From: Ruminococcus sp. | Lineage (GTDB): Bacteria > Bacillota > Clostridia > Oscillospirales > Ruminococcaceae | Assembly: GCA_017626015.1 (NCBI GenBank) | Contig: JAGAJO010000013.1 | Location: 1-64,000 of the forward strand | Length of the DNA: 64,000 bases | Reading direction: 5' to 3' | Part shown: one piece after another, positions 54,621 through 63,785 of the stretch | Layout: every line of letters begins with the position of its first letter | Numbering within the stretch: position 1 is the stretch's first letter | Position numbers and translations under genes: made by a program | Notes under the pieces: model-generated | What the model was told of the DNA's origin: nothing | The model's input: the letters and a program-made list of their open reading frames with translations, nothing else | The model's database searches: none

Positions 54621-56265
54621 ATTGTTCAAGCAGACCCTTTACGCCTTCATTTTTAAAGATCTCCTTATAGTGCGAAAGCTCTCCGGCGATCAGATCGTCT
54701 ATCACCTGCATTCCCAGCACCTCCACAGGCGCCTTGTCGTCGGTAAGTATCCTGTCGCCGCCGTGATAAGGCTCCAGACCCTCAGAAACTTCCTCCATAA
54801 ACTCCTTAAGCTCGGCGTTTTCAAGTCCGCCGATGTTTTTTTCAAACGCCGTTAGCATATCGGGACAGTCCGAAGCAAACAGCTCACGGTTGGTACTGCC
54901 GTCGGCATTCACCGTACACACCTCGCTGAAAACCGACGAGATCGTGTCACCGAGATAATCGTTGATACTGTCCTTTCTGTCAGAACGCATATTCATGTTC
55001 ACGACCATAACTCCGTTTTCCTTAAGACAACCCTTTACCAGCGTGAAAAACTCCTTTGAGGACATCTGGAAAGGGATAGTTATATCCTGATAGGCGTCTA
55101 CCATTATAACGTCGTATTTTTTGTCGCAAACGCCGAGAAAAGCTCTGCCGTCGTAGGTCGTCACCGAAACGCTTTCCGGCAGACTGAAATGCTCACGGGC
55201 AAGACCGGTGATCTTTTCGTCTATTTCAACGCCCTCAACGGTCACGTTATCAAAAAATTCCGAGCATTGCTTTGCGTATGTACCCGTACCCATTCCAAGC
55301 ACAAGGATATCCGCACCGTTACCTCCGCAGCCTGACATAAGAGGCGCAGCCATAGCGTAGTCATAGTAAAGTCCGGTCAGACCGCCCGATTTCATATACA
55401 CCGACTGCACTCCGAAAAGCACGTTGGTGGAAAGCACGGTTTTTTTGTCATCCTCCTTTACCTGGAGGTAATTGTATATGGACTCTCCCTCATAGGCAAG
55501 CCCCTCCTCCCAGAAAGCGAAGCCAAGCCTTGTACCGAATATGCAGCAGAGCAGGAACGCCACCGAGGAAATGATGATCTTTACCCTTCCCCGCTTGCAG
55601 GAAATAAAATAGACAAGCGACAGCGCAAGGAGTATCCCCGAGAAAATAAGAAAGGTGACAGCCGTACCCACTGCCGGTATGGAAATAAATGTCGGCACGA
55701 AGGTTCCGATAATACTGCCTATGGTGTTGAAGGCACCAAGAGTACCCACCGTTTTTCCGCTGTCGTCAAGACTGCCTACGGTATACTTCGCCAGAGAGGG
55801 AGTGACCGTACCCAGCAGAAAAAGCGGATAGACGAAAATTATCATACACGCCAGAAATGCCGCCCATATAAGAAAATTGGTGCTTACCGTCACCACAAGC
55901 AGCGCCGAGATCCCCAGAATGACAAGCTTTCCGATAAACGGGATAGCCGCTGTCCACACCGCCGCAATAAGTATGCGTCCGTACAGCTTATCCGGATCAG
56001 GCTCTTTATCTGCGCTGCGTCCGCCGTAGATGTTTCCCAGCGCCATAGCTATCATGATCGTTCCGATAATGATAGTCCACACTATCTGGGACGAGCTGAA
56101 ATAGGGGGCAAGCAGCCTGCTTGCTCCAAGCTCCGCCGCCATGACGGACATACCCGCAAAAAACTCCGTAAGATAAAGGTAGAGCTTATATTTCAAAATT
56201 CCCCGTGAAGGCGTTTCGGAGCCTTTTTCCGTAACGTCCTCCGTTCTTTCTTCAAGCGCTGTCAT
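54619..56265 (-). CDS. membrane protein fused to spermidine-synthase-like domain
   Basis: 548 residues. About seven to eight membrane helices (30-230; MAAELGASRLLAPYFSSSQI at the start) precede a Rossmann domain with DILVLGMGTGTYAKQCSEF, VEGVEIDEKI, DVIMVDAYQD and a C-terminal GDRILTDDKAPVE, as in polyamine aminopropyltransferases. The DDK.P motif matches spermidine synthases. These 'fused MFS/spermidine synthase' proteins are frequent, but polyamine synthesis by them is not demonstrated. GGAAGGGATC precedes the ATG. Monocistronic. Confidence 0.88.
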   Translation of the reverse strand: MTALEERTEDVTEKGSETPSRGILKYKLYLYLTEFFAGMSVMAAELGASRLLAPYFSSSQIVWTIIIGTIMIAMALGNIYGGRSADKEPDPDKLYGRILIAAVWTAAIPFIGKLVILGISALLVVTVSTNFLIWAAFLACMIIFVYPLFLLGTVTPSLAKYTVGSLDDSGKTVGTLGAFNTIGSIIGTFVPTFISIPAVGTAVTFLIFSGILLALSLVYFISCKRGRVKIIISSVAFLLCCIFGTRLGFAFWEEGLAYEGESIYNYLQVKEDDKKTVLSTNVLFGVQSVYMKSGGLTGLYYDYAMAAPLMSGCGGNGADILVLGMGTGTYAKQCSEFFDNVTVEGVEIDEKITGLAREHFSLPESVSVTTYDGRAFLGVCDKKYDVIMVDAYQDITIPFQMSSKEFFTLVKGCLKENGVMVVNMNMRSDRKDSINDYLGDTISSVFSEVCTVNADGSTNRELFASDCPDMLTAFEKNIGGLENAELKEFMEEVSEGLEPYHGGDRILTDDKAPVEVLGMQVIDDLIAGELSHYKEIFKNEGVKGLLEQ

Positions 56266-56359
56266 TTCCGATCCCTTCCGACATAAAGTCCTTTTTTAAT
56301 TATAATTTGTAATAATTATATGATAGCATATTCTAAAAAAATAGTCAACTTTTTTCGGA

Positions 56360-56398
56360 AAAAGTCAGAAACGGGCGGATACCGTTTTATCCGCCCGC
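56360..56398 (-). terminator. mannanase gene terminator
   Basis: On the minus strand CGGGCGGATA pairs with TATCCGCCCG (56372-56397) and TTTCTGACTTTTT follows. It starts seven bases after the mannanase stop. Confidence 0.8.
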
Positions 56399-56404
56399 AG
56401 TCAT

Positions 56405-58327
56405 TTATCTTTCGCAGTAGCATACCGAGTAGATCGTTACGCTTCCGTTTGCCGCACCCGCATGGATCTGATCCAGCTTTCCGCTGAAATCTGATGTTCC
56501 GAATGCCGACCTGCAATTCTGATAGGAATACTTTGCATAGTAGTGTCCGTTGGCGCTGCCCGTCTCGCTTGGCTTGACCTTAGCCCATTCATTGGCTCCC
56601 GACCAGCTCTGGAGAACAAACTCCACCTGATTTTTTGATCCCGAATATTCAACGTAGAAATAGCCGTTGGATCTGATATTTCCCGCATTGAAGCTGCCGC
56701 CGTTCCTTGCGGTCATCACCGAGACCGCCTGCTTCCATGCGTTCGCCTTTGCGCTGCCCCAGAAAAGAGACGTATACTTATCGCCTGAGGAGGAAGAAGA
56801 TGAGGACGAACCCGAAACAGGCTCAAGATACCAGAGCTGACAGTTTCCGCCGTGATATTCCCACTGAGCGATATTTCCGCCGTTTGAGGTACTCCAGCCG
56901 TAAACGTCAAGGCAGCTGCGGCAATCCGAGATCTTAGTCTTGATAGCGTAAGCGTTTCCGATCTTCACCAGCTGGAACTTCTGGCAGTCTCCGCCGTGGG
57001 ATTCCCACTGATCTATATTTGTGCCGTTTGAGGTACTCCAGCCGTAAACGTCAAGACAGCTGCGATAACCTGACGCTCCCGTATAGATGGTATAGTAGCC
57101 GTTTCCGTCGCTTACAAGCCTGAATTTCTGAGCGTTTTCTCCGTTGCGTTCATACTGCTGGACATTAGTGCCGTTATCTGAGCGTCCATAATAAACGTCA
57201 AGATATTTTCCGCTGTGTACGTTCTTGATAAAGTACGTGCCGTCAAGCCCCAGCACTCCTCCATAGGCATTTGTCGTAACGCCCGAGGAAGAACCTCCCG
57301 AAGATGATGAACCCTGTGAACCGGTATATACCGAGCAGGTTTTTGATGTAGCCTTGATTCCGTTTGAGCCGTAAACCAGAGTATTTCCCCAGCTTGAAAG
57401 GCTTGAACCGTTCCAGAAATTTGCAATGTCGAGATAGCTCATTGAATTGTCATTGCCCTTCCAGGACCAGCCGAGATAACCTACGTTTTTCTGAGTACAG
57501 TAGCTCATTATGGTGTTTTCGTCCACGTCGCCGTTGGTGTGCTGTGCGCCGAACTCGCCGATAACTACGGGAACGCCGATATTAAGGCAATTGTTTATGT
57601 TGTTTTTTACGGTGGAAGCGTTTCCTCCGGCGTACTCATACATATGAATGGAGAAAACGGTGTTTCTGTTTTTATCTGCTTCAAAAACCGACCGTCCATA
57701 GTATCTTATCGAATCGGGATACTGACCCCATCCTGCGCTGTCGATCATAAGCATATTTGAAATGCCTGCATTTCTCACTTTTCTTACCGCAGACTTGCAG
57801 CCTTCAGCCCATGCCGAGCCGTCCCAGCTGCCGTACCACTCATTGGCAATATTTACAATAACATACTTTTCAGTACCTTTAAGAGCGTTTTTCATTTCGA
57901 TCCAGTAATCAACGCATCTGTCCAGATCGTAAGTACTGTCGCTGCCCGTTGCGTCGTGTACCTCAAGAATACACACAAGCTTGTTGGATCTACACCAGTT
58001 TATGATATTGCTGACCTCCGAGTAGCTTGTTTTGTTATACTTTGAGCCGTTTGAAAGCACGACTCTTACGGTATTTGCTCCCAGATCAGCAGCTCCTCTT
58101 ATAGATGTTTCGGTCTTGTCGCTGAACCATGCGTGAGGAATATTTACCCCTCTCATAACAAAATCGTTGCCGTTTGCGTCGCATATCCTCGTACCGTTTA
58201 CATAAAACCCGCCGGATGCTGCGCTCGCTGTGGTGTGCTCGAGAAATCCGATAGTCATTATGATGACTAATACGATCGCTACAAACGACCTCAGAGCCTG
58301 AAAAACAGCTTTTTCCTTTTTCAACAT
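56405..58327 (-). CDS. secreted GH5 (subfamily 8-like) beta-mannanase with CBM13 and C-terminal domain
   Basis: The ATG at 58325-58327 follows AAGGGGTG. 640 residues: signal peptide (1-37), GH5 domain (38-335) with acid/base Glu163 in NIANEWYGSWDG, nucleophile Glu258 in VVIGEFG, and FVMRGVNIPHAWF and LEVHDATGSD as in Bacillus GH5_8 mannanases; a Ser/Gly linker; a ricin-type beta-trefoil CBM13 (355-505) with repeated SCLDVYGWSTSNG; a Ser linker; and a 120-residue C-terminal beta domain that may bind carbohydrate (DUF5620-like at a guess). It hydrolyses mannan outside the cell. No dockerin or sortase signal is visible. Confidence 0.9.
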   Translation of the reverse strand: MLKKEKAVFQALRSFVAIVLVIIMTIGFLEHTTASAASGGFYVNGTRICDANGNDFVMRGVNIPHAWFSDKTETSIRGAADLGANTVRVVLSNGSKYNKTSYSEVSNIINWCRSNKLVCILEVHDATGSDSTYDLDRCVDYWIEMKNALKGTEKYVIVNIANEWYGSWDGSAWAEGCKSAVRKVRNAGISNMLMIDSAGWGQYPDSIRYYGRSVFEADKNRNTVFSIHMYEYAGGNASTVKNNINNCLNIGVPVVIGEFGAQHTNGDVDENTIMSYCTQKNVGYLGWSWKGNDNSMSYLDIANFWNGSSLSSWGNTLVYGSNGIKATSKTCSVYTGSQGSSSSGGSSSGVTTNAYGGVLGLDGTYFIKNVHSGKYLDVYYGRSDNGTNVQQYERNGENAQKFRLVSDGNGYYTIYTGASGYRSCLDVYGWSTSNGTNIDQWESHGGDCQKFQLVKIGNAYAIKTKISDCRSCLDVYGWSTSNGGNIAQWEYHGGNCQLWYLEPVSGSSSSSSSSGDKYTSLFWGSAKANAWKQAVSVMTARNGGSFNAGNIRSNGYFYVEYSGSKNQVEFVLQSWSGANEWAKVKPSETGSANGHYYAKYSYQNCRSAFGTSDFSGKLDQIHAGAANGSVTIYSVCYCER

Positions 58328-58388
58328 AAACACCCCTTAATTAAGTTAATTTCTCTTTTAAAATGGTATCAAAACTGTCTGTAATTAC

Positions 58389-58417
58389 ATTATAGATTCA
58401 TTTTATATTTCAGTCAA
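58389..58417 (-). promoter_or_regulatory. mannanase promoter
   Basis: On the minus strand TTGACT (58412-58417), 17-bp spacer, TATAAT (58389-58394). The leader to the start codon is about 55 bases. Upstream to 58558 is AT-rich with no gene. Confidence 0.8.
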
Positions 58418-58559
58418 GCATTAATTTTCATGAAAACGATAACTAAAATTAATTTCGCTCTTTTATATAATTTTTCTTTATATTAACTATGCATTTTCAC
58501 AGTTATTTTTTATGATATAGGTGTATGTTTATGTAAATCACATAAAAATAAATAAGGCT

Positions 58560-58624
58560 GTGTCAACGAAAATTACGAAATTTCGCTGACACAAAAAGCA
58601 GGGCGGATAAATAATTATCCGCCC
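58560..58624 (-). terminator. terminator of the MarR/DUF6472 transcript, with a second hairpin
   Basis: GGGCGGATAA pairs with TTATCCGCCC (58601-58624); on the minus strand TGCTTTTTGTG follows. Directly beyond it a second hairpin, GTGTCA/TGACAC with CGAAA/TTTCG (58560-58592), is seen. Confidence 0.75.
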
Positions 58625-58643
58625 ATGCAATGTTAATATTCAC

Positions 58644-58838
58644 TTAATTTTGCTTTCTCACAATTGCGTATTCATCGTCAAGCTTATAGTATGGACAGGA
58701 ATATTCCGGCTCGTTATAAAACCTGTAGACCTCGTCCTCGTCTAAGCTGACCATACAGCCGTAAGCTTCATAATCCTCATCGTAAACGTAATTTGAACAG
58801 CTTTCGCAGCTGCTTTTTACAGCCTTTTTCCCAGTCAT
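58644..58838 (-). CDS. DUF6472 small cysteine protein
   Basis: 64 residues with CESCSNYVYDEDYEAYGC and YSCPYY: four Cys in the spacing of DUF6472, a family confined largely to Clostridia and usually with single small genes. It shares one base with the MarR gene stop, so the two form an operon. The protein is strongly acidic and may bind a metal. Function unknown. Confidence 0.82.
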   Translation of the reverse strand: MTGKKAVKSSCESCSNYVYDEDYEAYGCMVSLDEDEVYRFYNEPEYSCPYYKLDDEYAIVRKQN

Positions 58839-59281
58839 TACCCCATCACCTTTTTAAGCACACCCGATACCTGCCGGAGAGATTCATAAAGCCTTTCCAT
58901 TTCCTCATCAGGTATCTCCGAGAACTTATTAATAAGATCGTCCATGATCTCGTACTTCATCTTATTTAAAAAGATCTGCGCCTCCTCGGTAAGCCTGATA
59001 TTAATGACTCTACGGTTGCCGGGATTCTGAATACGGACGATAAACCCTCTGTCCACAAGCTGCGCCACCGCTCTGGTCGCCTGCTCGTTGGAGGTATTTA
59101 TTTTTGCGGCAAGCTGGGACATATTAAGAGTCCCCGAAACGGATAAGGACAGCATGATTATCTGCTGAGTTCTTGTTATATCGTACTTTTTCTTGTCGAA
59201 GGTATCAAAAACCAGCTTCCTGCTCAACGGATAGATCTCGTACATTGCGGCGATACACTTCTCACGGGTTTGCTTTTCCAT
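58838..59281 (-). CDS. MarR family transcription regulator
   Basis: 147 residues. Helices plus a winged helix-turn-helix (LNMSQLAAKINTSNEQATRA, then LVDRGFIVRIQNPGNRRVIN) and the C-terminal dimer helix (MERLYESLRQVSGVLKK). GGAGGAAAAAG precedes the ATG. The ligand and targets cannot be seen; the promoter at 59351-59378 may be autoregulated. It is read with DUF6472. Confidence 0.9.
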   Translation of the reverse strand: MEKQTREKCIAAMYEIYPLSRKLVFDTFDKKKYDITRTQQIIMLSLSVSGTLNMSQLAAKINTSNEQATRAVAQLVDRGFIVRIQNPGNRRVINIRLTEEAQIFLNKMKYEIMDDLINKFSEIPDEEMERLYESLRQVSGVLKKVMG

Positions 59282-59350
59282 AGCTTTTTCCTCCGAAAAC
59301 GATCCTTCTGAACCTGTTAAGGCAAGCGGAAGGGTTTTAAACTATGAAAT

Positions 59351-59378
59351 ATTATACCACTTATGTGACGTTTGTCAA
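59351..59378 (-). promoter_or_regulatory. promoter of the MarR gene
   Basis: On the minus strand TTGACA (59373-59378), 16-bp spacer, TATAAT (59351-59356). Confidence 0.75.
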
Positions 59379-59457
59379 TAGCACATTTATATCAATATTT
59401 GATTTTGTTAAAGAATTTTTTGTGAATTTTCCCGCAGAGACGATATACCGCAGGATA

Positions 59458-59525
59458 AACAATTACGGACGGATGTCCGCCCTGCAAATACGCTTGCTTT
59501 GCAGGCAGGGACCGATCCGTCCGCC
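59458..59525 (-). terminator. hairpin after purA, probable terminator
   Basis: GGACGGAT at the left pairs with ATCCGTCC at the right, and an inner CCCTGC/GCAGG stem extends it (59462-59525). On the minus strand TAATTGTTTATCC follows, a weak T tract. It lies about 40 bases after the purA stop. Confidence 0.5.
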
Positions 59526-59566
59526 GTATACCGATGATCAGTTATATTAGCGATCCGCTAAGCCTG

Positions 59567-60853
59567 TCAGAGCTTGCTTTCACGGTAAATAATGTCCTCT
59601 CTCTTAGGACCGTTGGATACCATTGTAATTGGGAAGCCGATCTGCTTTTCCACGAAATCTATGTACTTTTTACAGTTCTCGGGAAGATCGCTGTAATTTT
59701 TTATACCTCTGATATCGCAGTTCCAGCCGTCTAAGACCTCAAGCACAGGCTTTGCCTTTTCGAGAAGTCCCGTTGTCGGGAAGTCTGTAGTCACCTCGCC
59801 GTTTATCTCGTAGCCCACGCACACAGGGATCTTGTCCAGATATCCCAGAACGTCCACAACGGTGAACGCAACGTCGGTCGTACCCTGGATACGGCAGCCG
59901 TACTTTGAAGCCACGCAGTCGAACCAGCCCATACGTCTGGGCCTTCCCGTGGTAGCGCCGTACTCTCCACCGTCTCCGCCTCTGCGTCTCAGCTCGTCAG
60001 CCTCCTCGCCGAAGATCTCGGAAACGAACGCTCCCGCTCCCACAGCTGAGGAATACGCCTTTACAACGGTAACTATCTTCTTTATTTCGTATGGAGGGAT
60101 ACCTGCGCCGATCGCTCCGTAAGCCGCCAGCGTTGAAGATGATGTGACCATAGGATAAATTCCGTGGTCGGGATCCTTAAGAGAGCCGAGCTGTCCCTCC
60201 AGCAGGATATTCTTACCTTCCTTTATAGCATTCCAGAGATAAGAGGAAACGTCGCACACATAAGGCTCAACCATTTCCTTGTACTTCATAAGGGTATCAA
60301 AAAGCTCGCCCTCGTCAATGGAAGGCTTATGGTATAGATGCTCAAGAATAACGTTTTTTGTCTCGCAGACCCTCTTTATCTTCTCCTTAAGAGCCTCCTC
60401 GTCAAAAAGCTCCTGCACCTGGAAGCCTATCTTTGCGTATTTATCCGAATAGAATGGGGCTATTCCCGATTTGGTGGAGCCGAAGCTCGCCTTGCCCAGA
60501 CGCTCCTCCTCATACTGATCAAAAAGAACGTGATACGGCATGACCATCTGCGCCCTGTCCGAAATAAGGATCTTAGGCATAGGCACGCCCTTTGAAACAA
60601 CGTCGTTAAGCTCAGCAAAGAAAACAGGTATGTTGAGCGCAACGCCGTTTCCTATAATATTTGTAGTATGGCCGTAGAATACTCCCGACGGCAGCGTGTG
60701 CAGCGCAAATTTACCGTAGTGGTTCACGATAGTGTGACCTGCGTTTGCGCCGCCCTGGAATCTGATAACTATATCCGACTCCTGAGCCATCATATCGGTA
60801 AGCTTACCCTTACCCTCGTCGCCCCAGTTGGCGCCTACAATTGCTCTGACCAT
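59567..60853 (-). CDS. purA: adenylosuccinate synthase
   Basis: 428 residues. VGANWGDEGKGKLTD is the GTP-binding start, FQGGANAGHTIV the IMP site, and GDGGEYGATTGRPRRMGWFD and KPVLEVLDGW occur in the expected places. It joins IMP and aspartate with GTP, the first step to AMP. Full length with all active-site residues. The promoter is at 60909-60936. Confidence 0.95.
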   Translation of the reverse strand: MVRAIVGANWGDEGKGKLTDMMAQESDIVIRFQGGANAGHTIVNHYGKFALHTLPSGVFYGHTTNIIGNGVALNIPVFFAELNDVVSKGVPMPKILISDRAQMVMPYHVLFDQYEEERLGKASFGSTKSGIAPFYSDKYAKIGFQVQELFDEEALKEKIKRVCETKNVILEHLYHKPSIDEGELFDTLMKYKEMVEPYVCDVSSYLWNAIKEGKNILLEGQLGSLKDPDHGIYPMVTSSSTLAAYGAIGAGIPPYEIKKIVTVVKAYSSAVGAGAFVSEIFGEEADELRRRGGDGGEYGATTGRPRRMGWFDCVASKYGCRIQGTTDVAFTVVDVLGYLDKIPVCVGYEINGEVTTDFPTTGLLEKAKPVLEVLDGWNCDIRGIKNYSDLPENCKKYIDFVEKQIGFPITMVSNGPKREDIIYRESKL

Positions 60854-60908
60854 TTAATTATGTCCTCCTTGACTGTGCCGCTACTTTTTTGGGTGCGGCA
60901 GCAGAATT

Positions 60909-60936
60909 ATTGTATCGTTTACACAAATGAAAACAA
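60909..60936 (-). promoter_or_regulatory. purA promoter
   Basis: On the minus strand TTGTTT (60931-60936), 16-bp spacer, TACAAT (60909-60914). The leader has a GC-rich hairpin, GTGCCGC/GCGGCAC (about 60873-60903), before the AAGGAGGACA ribosome binding site, which could attenuate or stabilise the message. Confidence 0.55.
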
Positions 60937-61060
60937 TACCACTCAATAAGTATATCACAAATAAAAAGATATGTAAACAGCTTTTTGAATATTTAACATT
61001 TTCATAATATTTCTTCGGGGATACTCTCTGAGGTCAATGCGAAAAAATTTTATAAGGCTC

Positions 61061-61089
61061 TTGCAAAATGCTGCGGATTATATTATAAT
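61061..61089 (+). promoter_or_regulatory. promoter of the lipoprotein gene
   Basis: TTGCAA (61061-61066), 17-bp spacer, TATAAT (61084-61089), 40 bases before the start. Confidence 0.75.
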
Positions 61090-61128
61090 GTATAAAGACG
61101 ACAAAACAGATAAGGAGAGACATACTAA

Positions 61129-62265
61129 ATGCTTGAAACAAAAAAAATAACGGCATTACTTTGCCTGACAGCCATGACGCTGTGCATCACGGCGTGCGAG
61201 GGCGGAAAGACCGGCGGAGCAAAGACTCAGACTACCACATCTGCGATTGAGGAGGTCAAGACTTCTCCAGGCAAGGTGGAGCTTAAGACCTATGAGTTCC
61301 CGGAGTTCCTTGAGGATATAAAGCTGCCGGATATGCTTGCCAATCCCGTTTATTCCAGCTTTGACCGAAACGCCTATGTGACCGAGCCGGAGGAGCAGCC
61401 ATTTGACGGCTACGAATGCACATCGGTCATCGGCAGCGTCCTGTACGTATTCAAAGAGGGCAAATACAAGGGACTGCTTGACCTTAACGGTGAAGTGATC
61501 ATCCCTGCGGACACCTATACTGAGATCACCGCAGGCTCTTACGGACTGCTGGTGCTTTCACGGGATAAGGAGCTTAATTCTCCTGACGATCATGCCCGCT
61601 TTGACGATACCGGCAGAGTTACGATGGATCCGGATTTCAGCTACAGTCCGGACAACATAAAGATATCCGAAAGAGCCATTGAAGCAGCCGAGGGTACGTC
61701 AGATCCCGCAGCGGAGAAAAAGGTATTCGATATCGTTCTTCCTAACGGCAAGGCTGCGGAGGACGGAGCGGAGCTTGGCTCGTGGGATTCGGTGGAGGAG
61801 CTTGACATAGGCGACGTTGACACCACAAAGGTGTTCAGCGGCTACTACAAGGCGACTAAGGACAGCTCCTACTACTTTATATGCATTGACAAATACTACA
61901 ACTACACTATCTTTAACGGAGCGTACGGCTTTGTCCGCCTTAAGGTAGGCAGCGTTTACGGAGAATGCTACATATTGGACAGCTCCCATTACAGTGAGCT
62001 TAACAAGATCATAAAAAGCTTCGGACAAAGCGGCTCGGTGAAATCACCCAGCAAGGATCCTGCTCTTGACTTTATCCAGATAGAGCTTGGCACGGACAAG
62101 GACAAGACCGTCATCACGGTTTCGGCGGACGGCTACTGTCTCACCGACAGCGCCGCACACGGAGATCAGCCCATGAACAAGTATTTTTCACGTCTTGACA
62201 AAGAAAGCTTCGTAAGCCTTGTGCTTTGGGTGGATCAGGTACTCTCTGAGGAGTATAAGCAATAG
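61129..62265 (+). CDS. lipoprotein of unknown function
   Basis: 378 residues. The signal peptide ends in the lipobox LCITACEGG, so the mature protein is lipid-anchored at Cys23 outside the membrane. A Thr-rich spacer is followed by a domain with LYVFKEGKYKGLLDLNGEVIIP, which looks like one WG-type repeat, and then acidic, Asp-rich sequence without motifs I know. AAGGAGAGACATACTAA precedes the ATG. A terminator follows at 62283-62310. Confidence 0.85.
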   Translation: MLETKKITALLCLTAMTLCITACEGGKTGGAKTQTTTSAIEEVKTSPGKVELKTYEFPEFLEDIKLPDMLANPVYSSFDRNAYVTEPEEQPFDGYECTSVIGSVLYVFKEGKYKGLLDLNGEVIIPADTYTEITAGSYGLLVLSRDKELNSPDDHARFDDTGRVTMDPDFSYSPDNIKISERAIEAAEGTSDPAAEKKVFDIVLPNGKAAEDGAELGSWDSVEELDIGDVDTTKVFSGYYKATKDSSYYFICIDKYYNYTIFNGAYGFVRLKVGSVYGECYILDSSHYSELNKIIKSFGQSGSVKSPSKDPALDFIQIELGTDKDKTVITVSADGYCLTDSAAHGDQPMNKYFSRLDKESFVSLVLWVDQVLSEEYKQ

Positions 62266-62282
62266 GATACCGTTAACTGCGA

Positions 62283-62310
62283 GGCGGACTGAGATCCGCC
62301 CGCTTTTGTT
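62283..62310 (+). terminator. terminator of the lipoprotein gene
   Basis: GGCGGA pairs with TCCGCC (62283-62300) and is followed by CGCTTTTGTTT. Confidence 0.7.
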
Positions 62311-62358
62311 TAGTCCTATCAAAAGCAAGAAGCATTATACATTAAGGAGAAAGTGACA

Positions 62359-63735
62359 TTGAAATTTTCAGGAAAAATGAAGCTCTTTGAAGAAACTCCC
62401 ATACCAAAGGCGGTCATGACACTGGCGGTGCCTACCATAATAAGCTCGCTGGTAATGGTAATATACAACCTTGCAGACACCTATTTTGTGGGAATGCTTG
62501 ACAACGCAGTTGAGAATGCTGCGGTCACTCTGGCGGCTCCCGTACTGCTGGCGTTCAATGCGGTGAACAATCTTTTCGGCGTTGGCAGCTCCAGCATGAT
62601 GAGCCGTGCGCTGGGAAAAAAGGATCACGAAACGGTGCGAAGAAGCTCCGTAATAGGCTTTTACTGCTCACTGCTGTGCGGAGCGCTTATATCAGTGATG
62701 TGCGGGGTGTTCCAGAAGCCTCTGCTTGATATGCTTGGCGCCGACCCGTCGACCTTTTCCGCAACCGCCGGATATCTTAAATGGACTGCTGTGTTCGGAG
62801 CAGTCCCGGCGATACTCAACGTGGTGCTTGCATACATGGTAAGATCTGAGGGAGCTTCGCTGCACGCAAGTCTTGGTACGATGTGCGGCTGTCTGCTGAA
62901 CATTATCCTTGATCCGTTTTTTATTCTTCCCCGGTTTCTGGGAATGGGAGCGGCAGGTGCAGGACTTGCCACATTTATCTCAAACTGCGCAGCCTGCTGT
63001 TATTTCTTCATACTCCTGAAAAAGAAAAAAGACTCCACATTTATCTGCATCGATCCCCGAATGCTGCGTTTCAGAAAGAGCATCGTTTTCGGAATTTGCG
63101 CAGTTGGGATACCCGCTGCAATACAGAACCTGCTCAACGTCACGGGAATGACCGTGCTCAATAACTTCACCTCGGATTTCGGCTCCGACGCCGTTGCGGC
63201 AATGGGCATAGCACAGAAGATCAATATGATACCCCTTTATGTTGCTCTGGGACTTTCGCAGGGTATCATGCCGCTGGTAAGCTATAATTATTCCTCCGGA
63301 AACTTCAAGCGTATGAAAGGCTCGGTGACCTTTTCCATTACAATAGCCGTTTCCTTTCTGCTTGTTCTCACGGCTGTGTATTACTTCTGCTCGGAGGGGC
63401 TTATATCCATGTTTATGAAAAACAGGGCAGTGGTTTCCTACGGCTCACGCTTTCTACACGGAATGTGCCTTGCACTTCCCTTTCTCTGCGTGGATTTCAT
63501 TGCCGTGGGAGTGTTCCAGTCCTGCGGAATGGGCGGAAGATCGCTTATTTTTGCTGTAATGAGAAAGATCATTCTGGAAATACCCGCTCTGTACGTCCTT
63601 AACCGGGCATTTCCGCTGTACGGACTTGCATACGCTCAGCTCACGGCGGAGGTCATTCTTGCCGCTGCCGCTGTGATCGTTCTTCACAGGATATTCACGT
63701 CCCTTGATAAAAGCTCCCCCACAGCCGAAGCATAA
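62359..63735 (+). CDS. MATE family efflux transporter
   Basis: The TTG at 62359, nine bases after AAGGAG, is preferred to a GTG at 62353 that is too close. 458 residues with 12 membrane helices in two similar halves; PIPKAVMTLAVPTIISSL, NLADTYFVGML, GVGSSSMMSRALG and VGIPAAIQNLLNV, MPLVSYNYSSG mark the MATE family. It exports drugs or metabolites by cation exchange; the substrate cannot be told. A terminator at 63750 follows. Confidence 0.9.
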   Translation: MKFSGKMKLFEETPIPKAVMTLAVPTIISSLVMVIYNLADTYFVGMLDNAVENAAVTLAAPVLLAFNAVNNLFGVGSSSMMSRALGKKDHETVRRSSVIGFYCSLLCGALISVMCGVFQKPLLDMLGADPSTFSATAGYLKWTAVFGAVPAILNVVLAYMVRSEGASLHASLGTMCGCLLNIILDPFFILPRFLGMGAAGAGLATFISNCAACCYFFILLKKKKDSTFICIDPRMLRFRKSIVFGICAVGIPAAIQNLLNVTGMTVLNNFTSDFGSDAVAAMGIAQKINMIPLYVALGLSQGIMPLVSYNYSSGNFKRMKGSVTFSITIAVSFLLVLTAVYYFCSEGLISMFMKNRAVVSYGSRFLHGMCLALPFLCVDFIAVGVFQSCGMGGRSLIFAVMRKIILEIPALYVLNRAFPLYGLAYAQLTAEVILAAAAVIVLHRIFTSLDKSSPTAEA

Positions 63736-63749
63736 CAGTGCAGCAATAA

Positions 63750-63785
63750 CGCCCCGATCGCATGACCGGGGCGGTTTACTTTTAT
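63750..63785 (+). terminator. terminator of the MATE gene
   Basis: CGCCCCG pairs with CGGGGCG (63750-63773) and is followed by GTTTACTTTTATTTT. It overlaps the end of the convergent gene. Confidence 0.75.
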
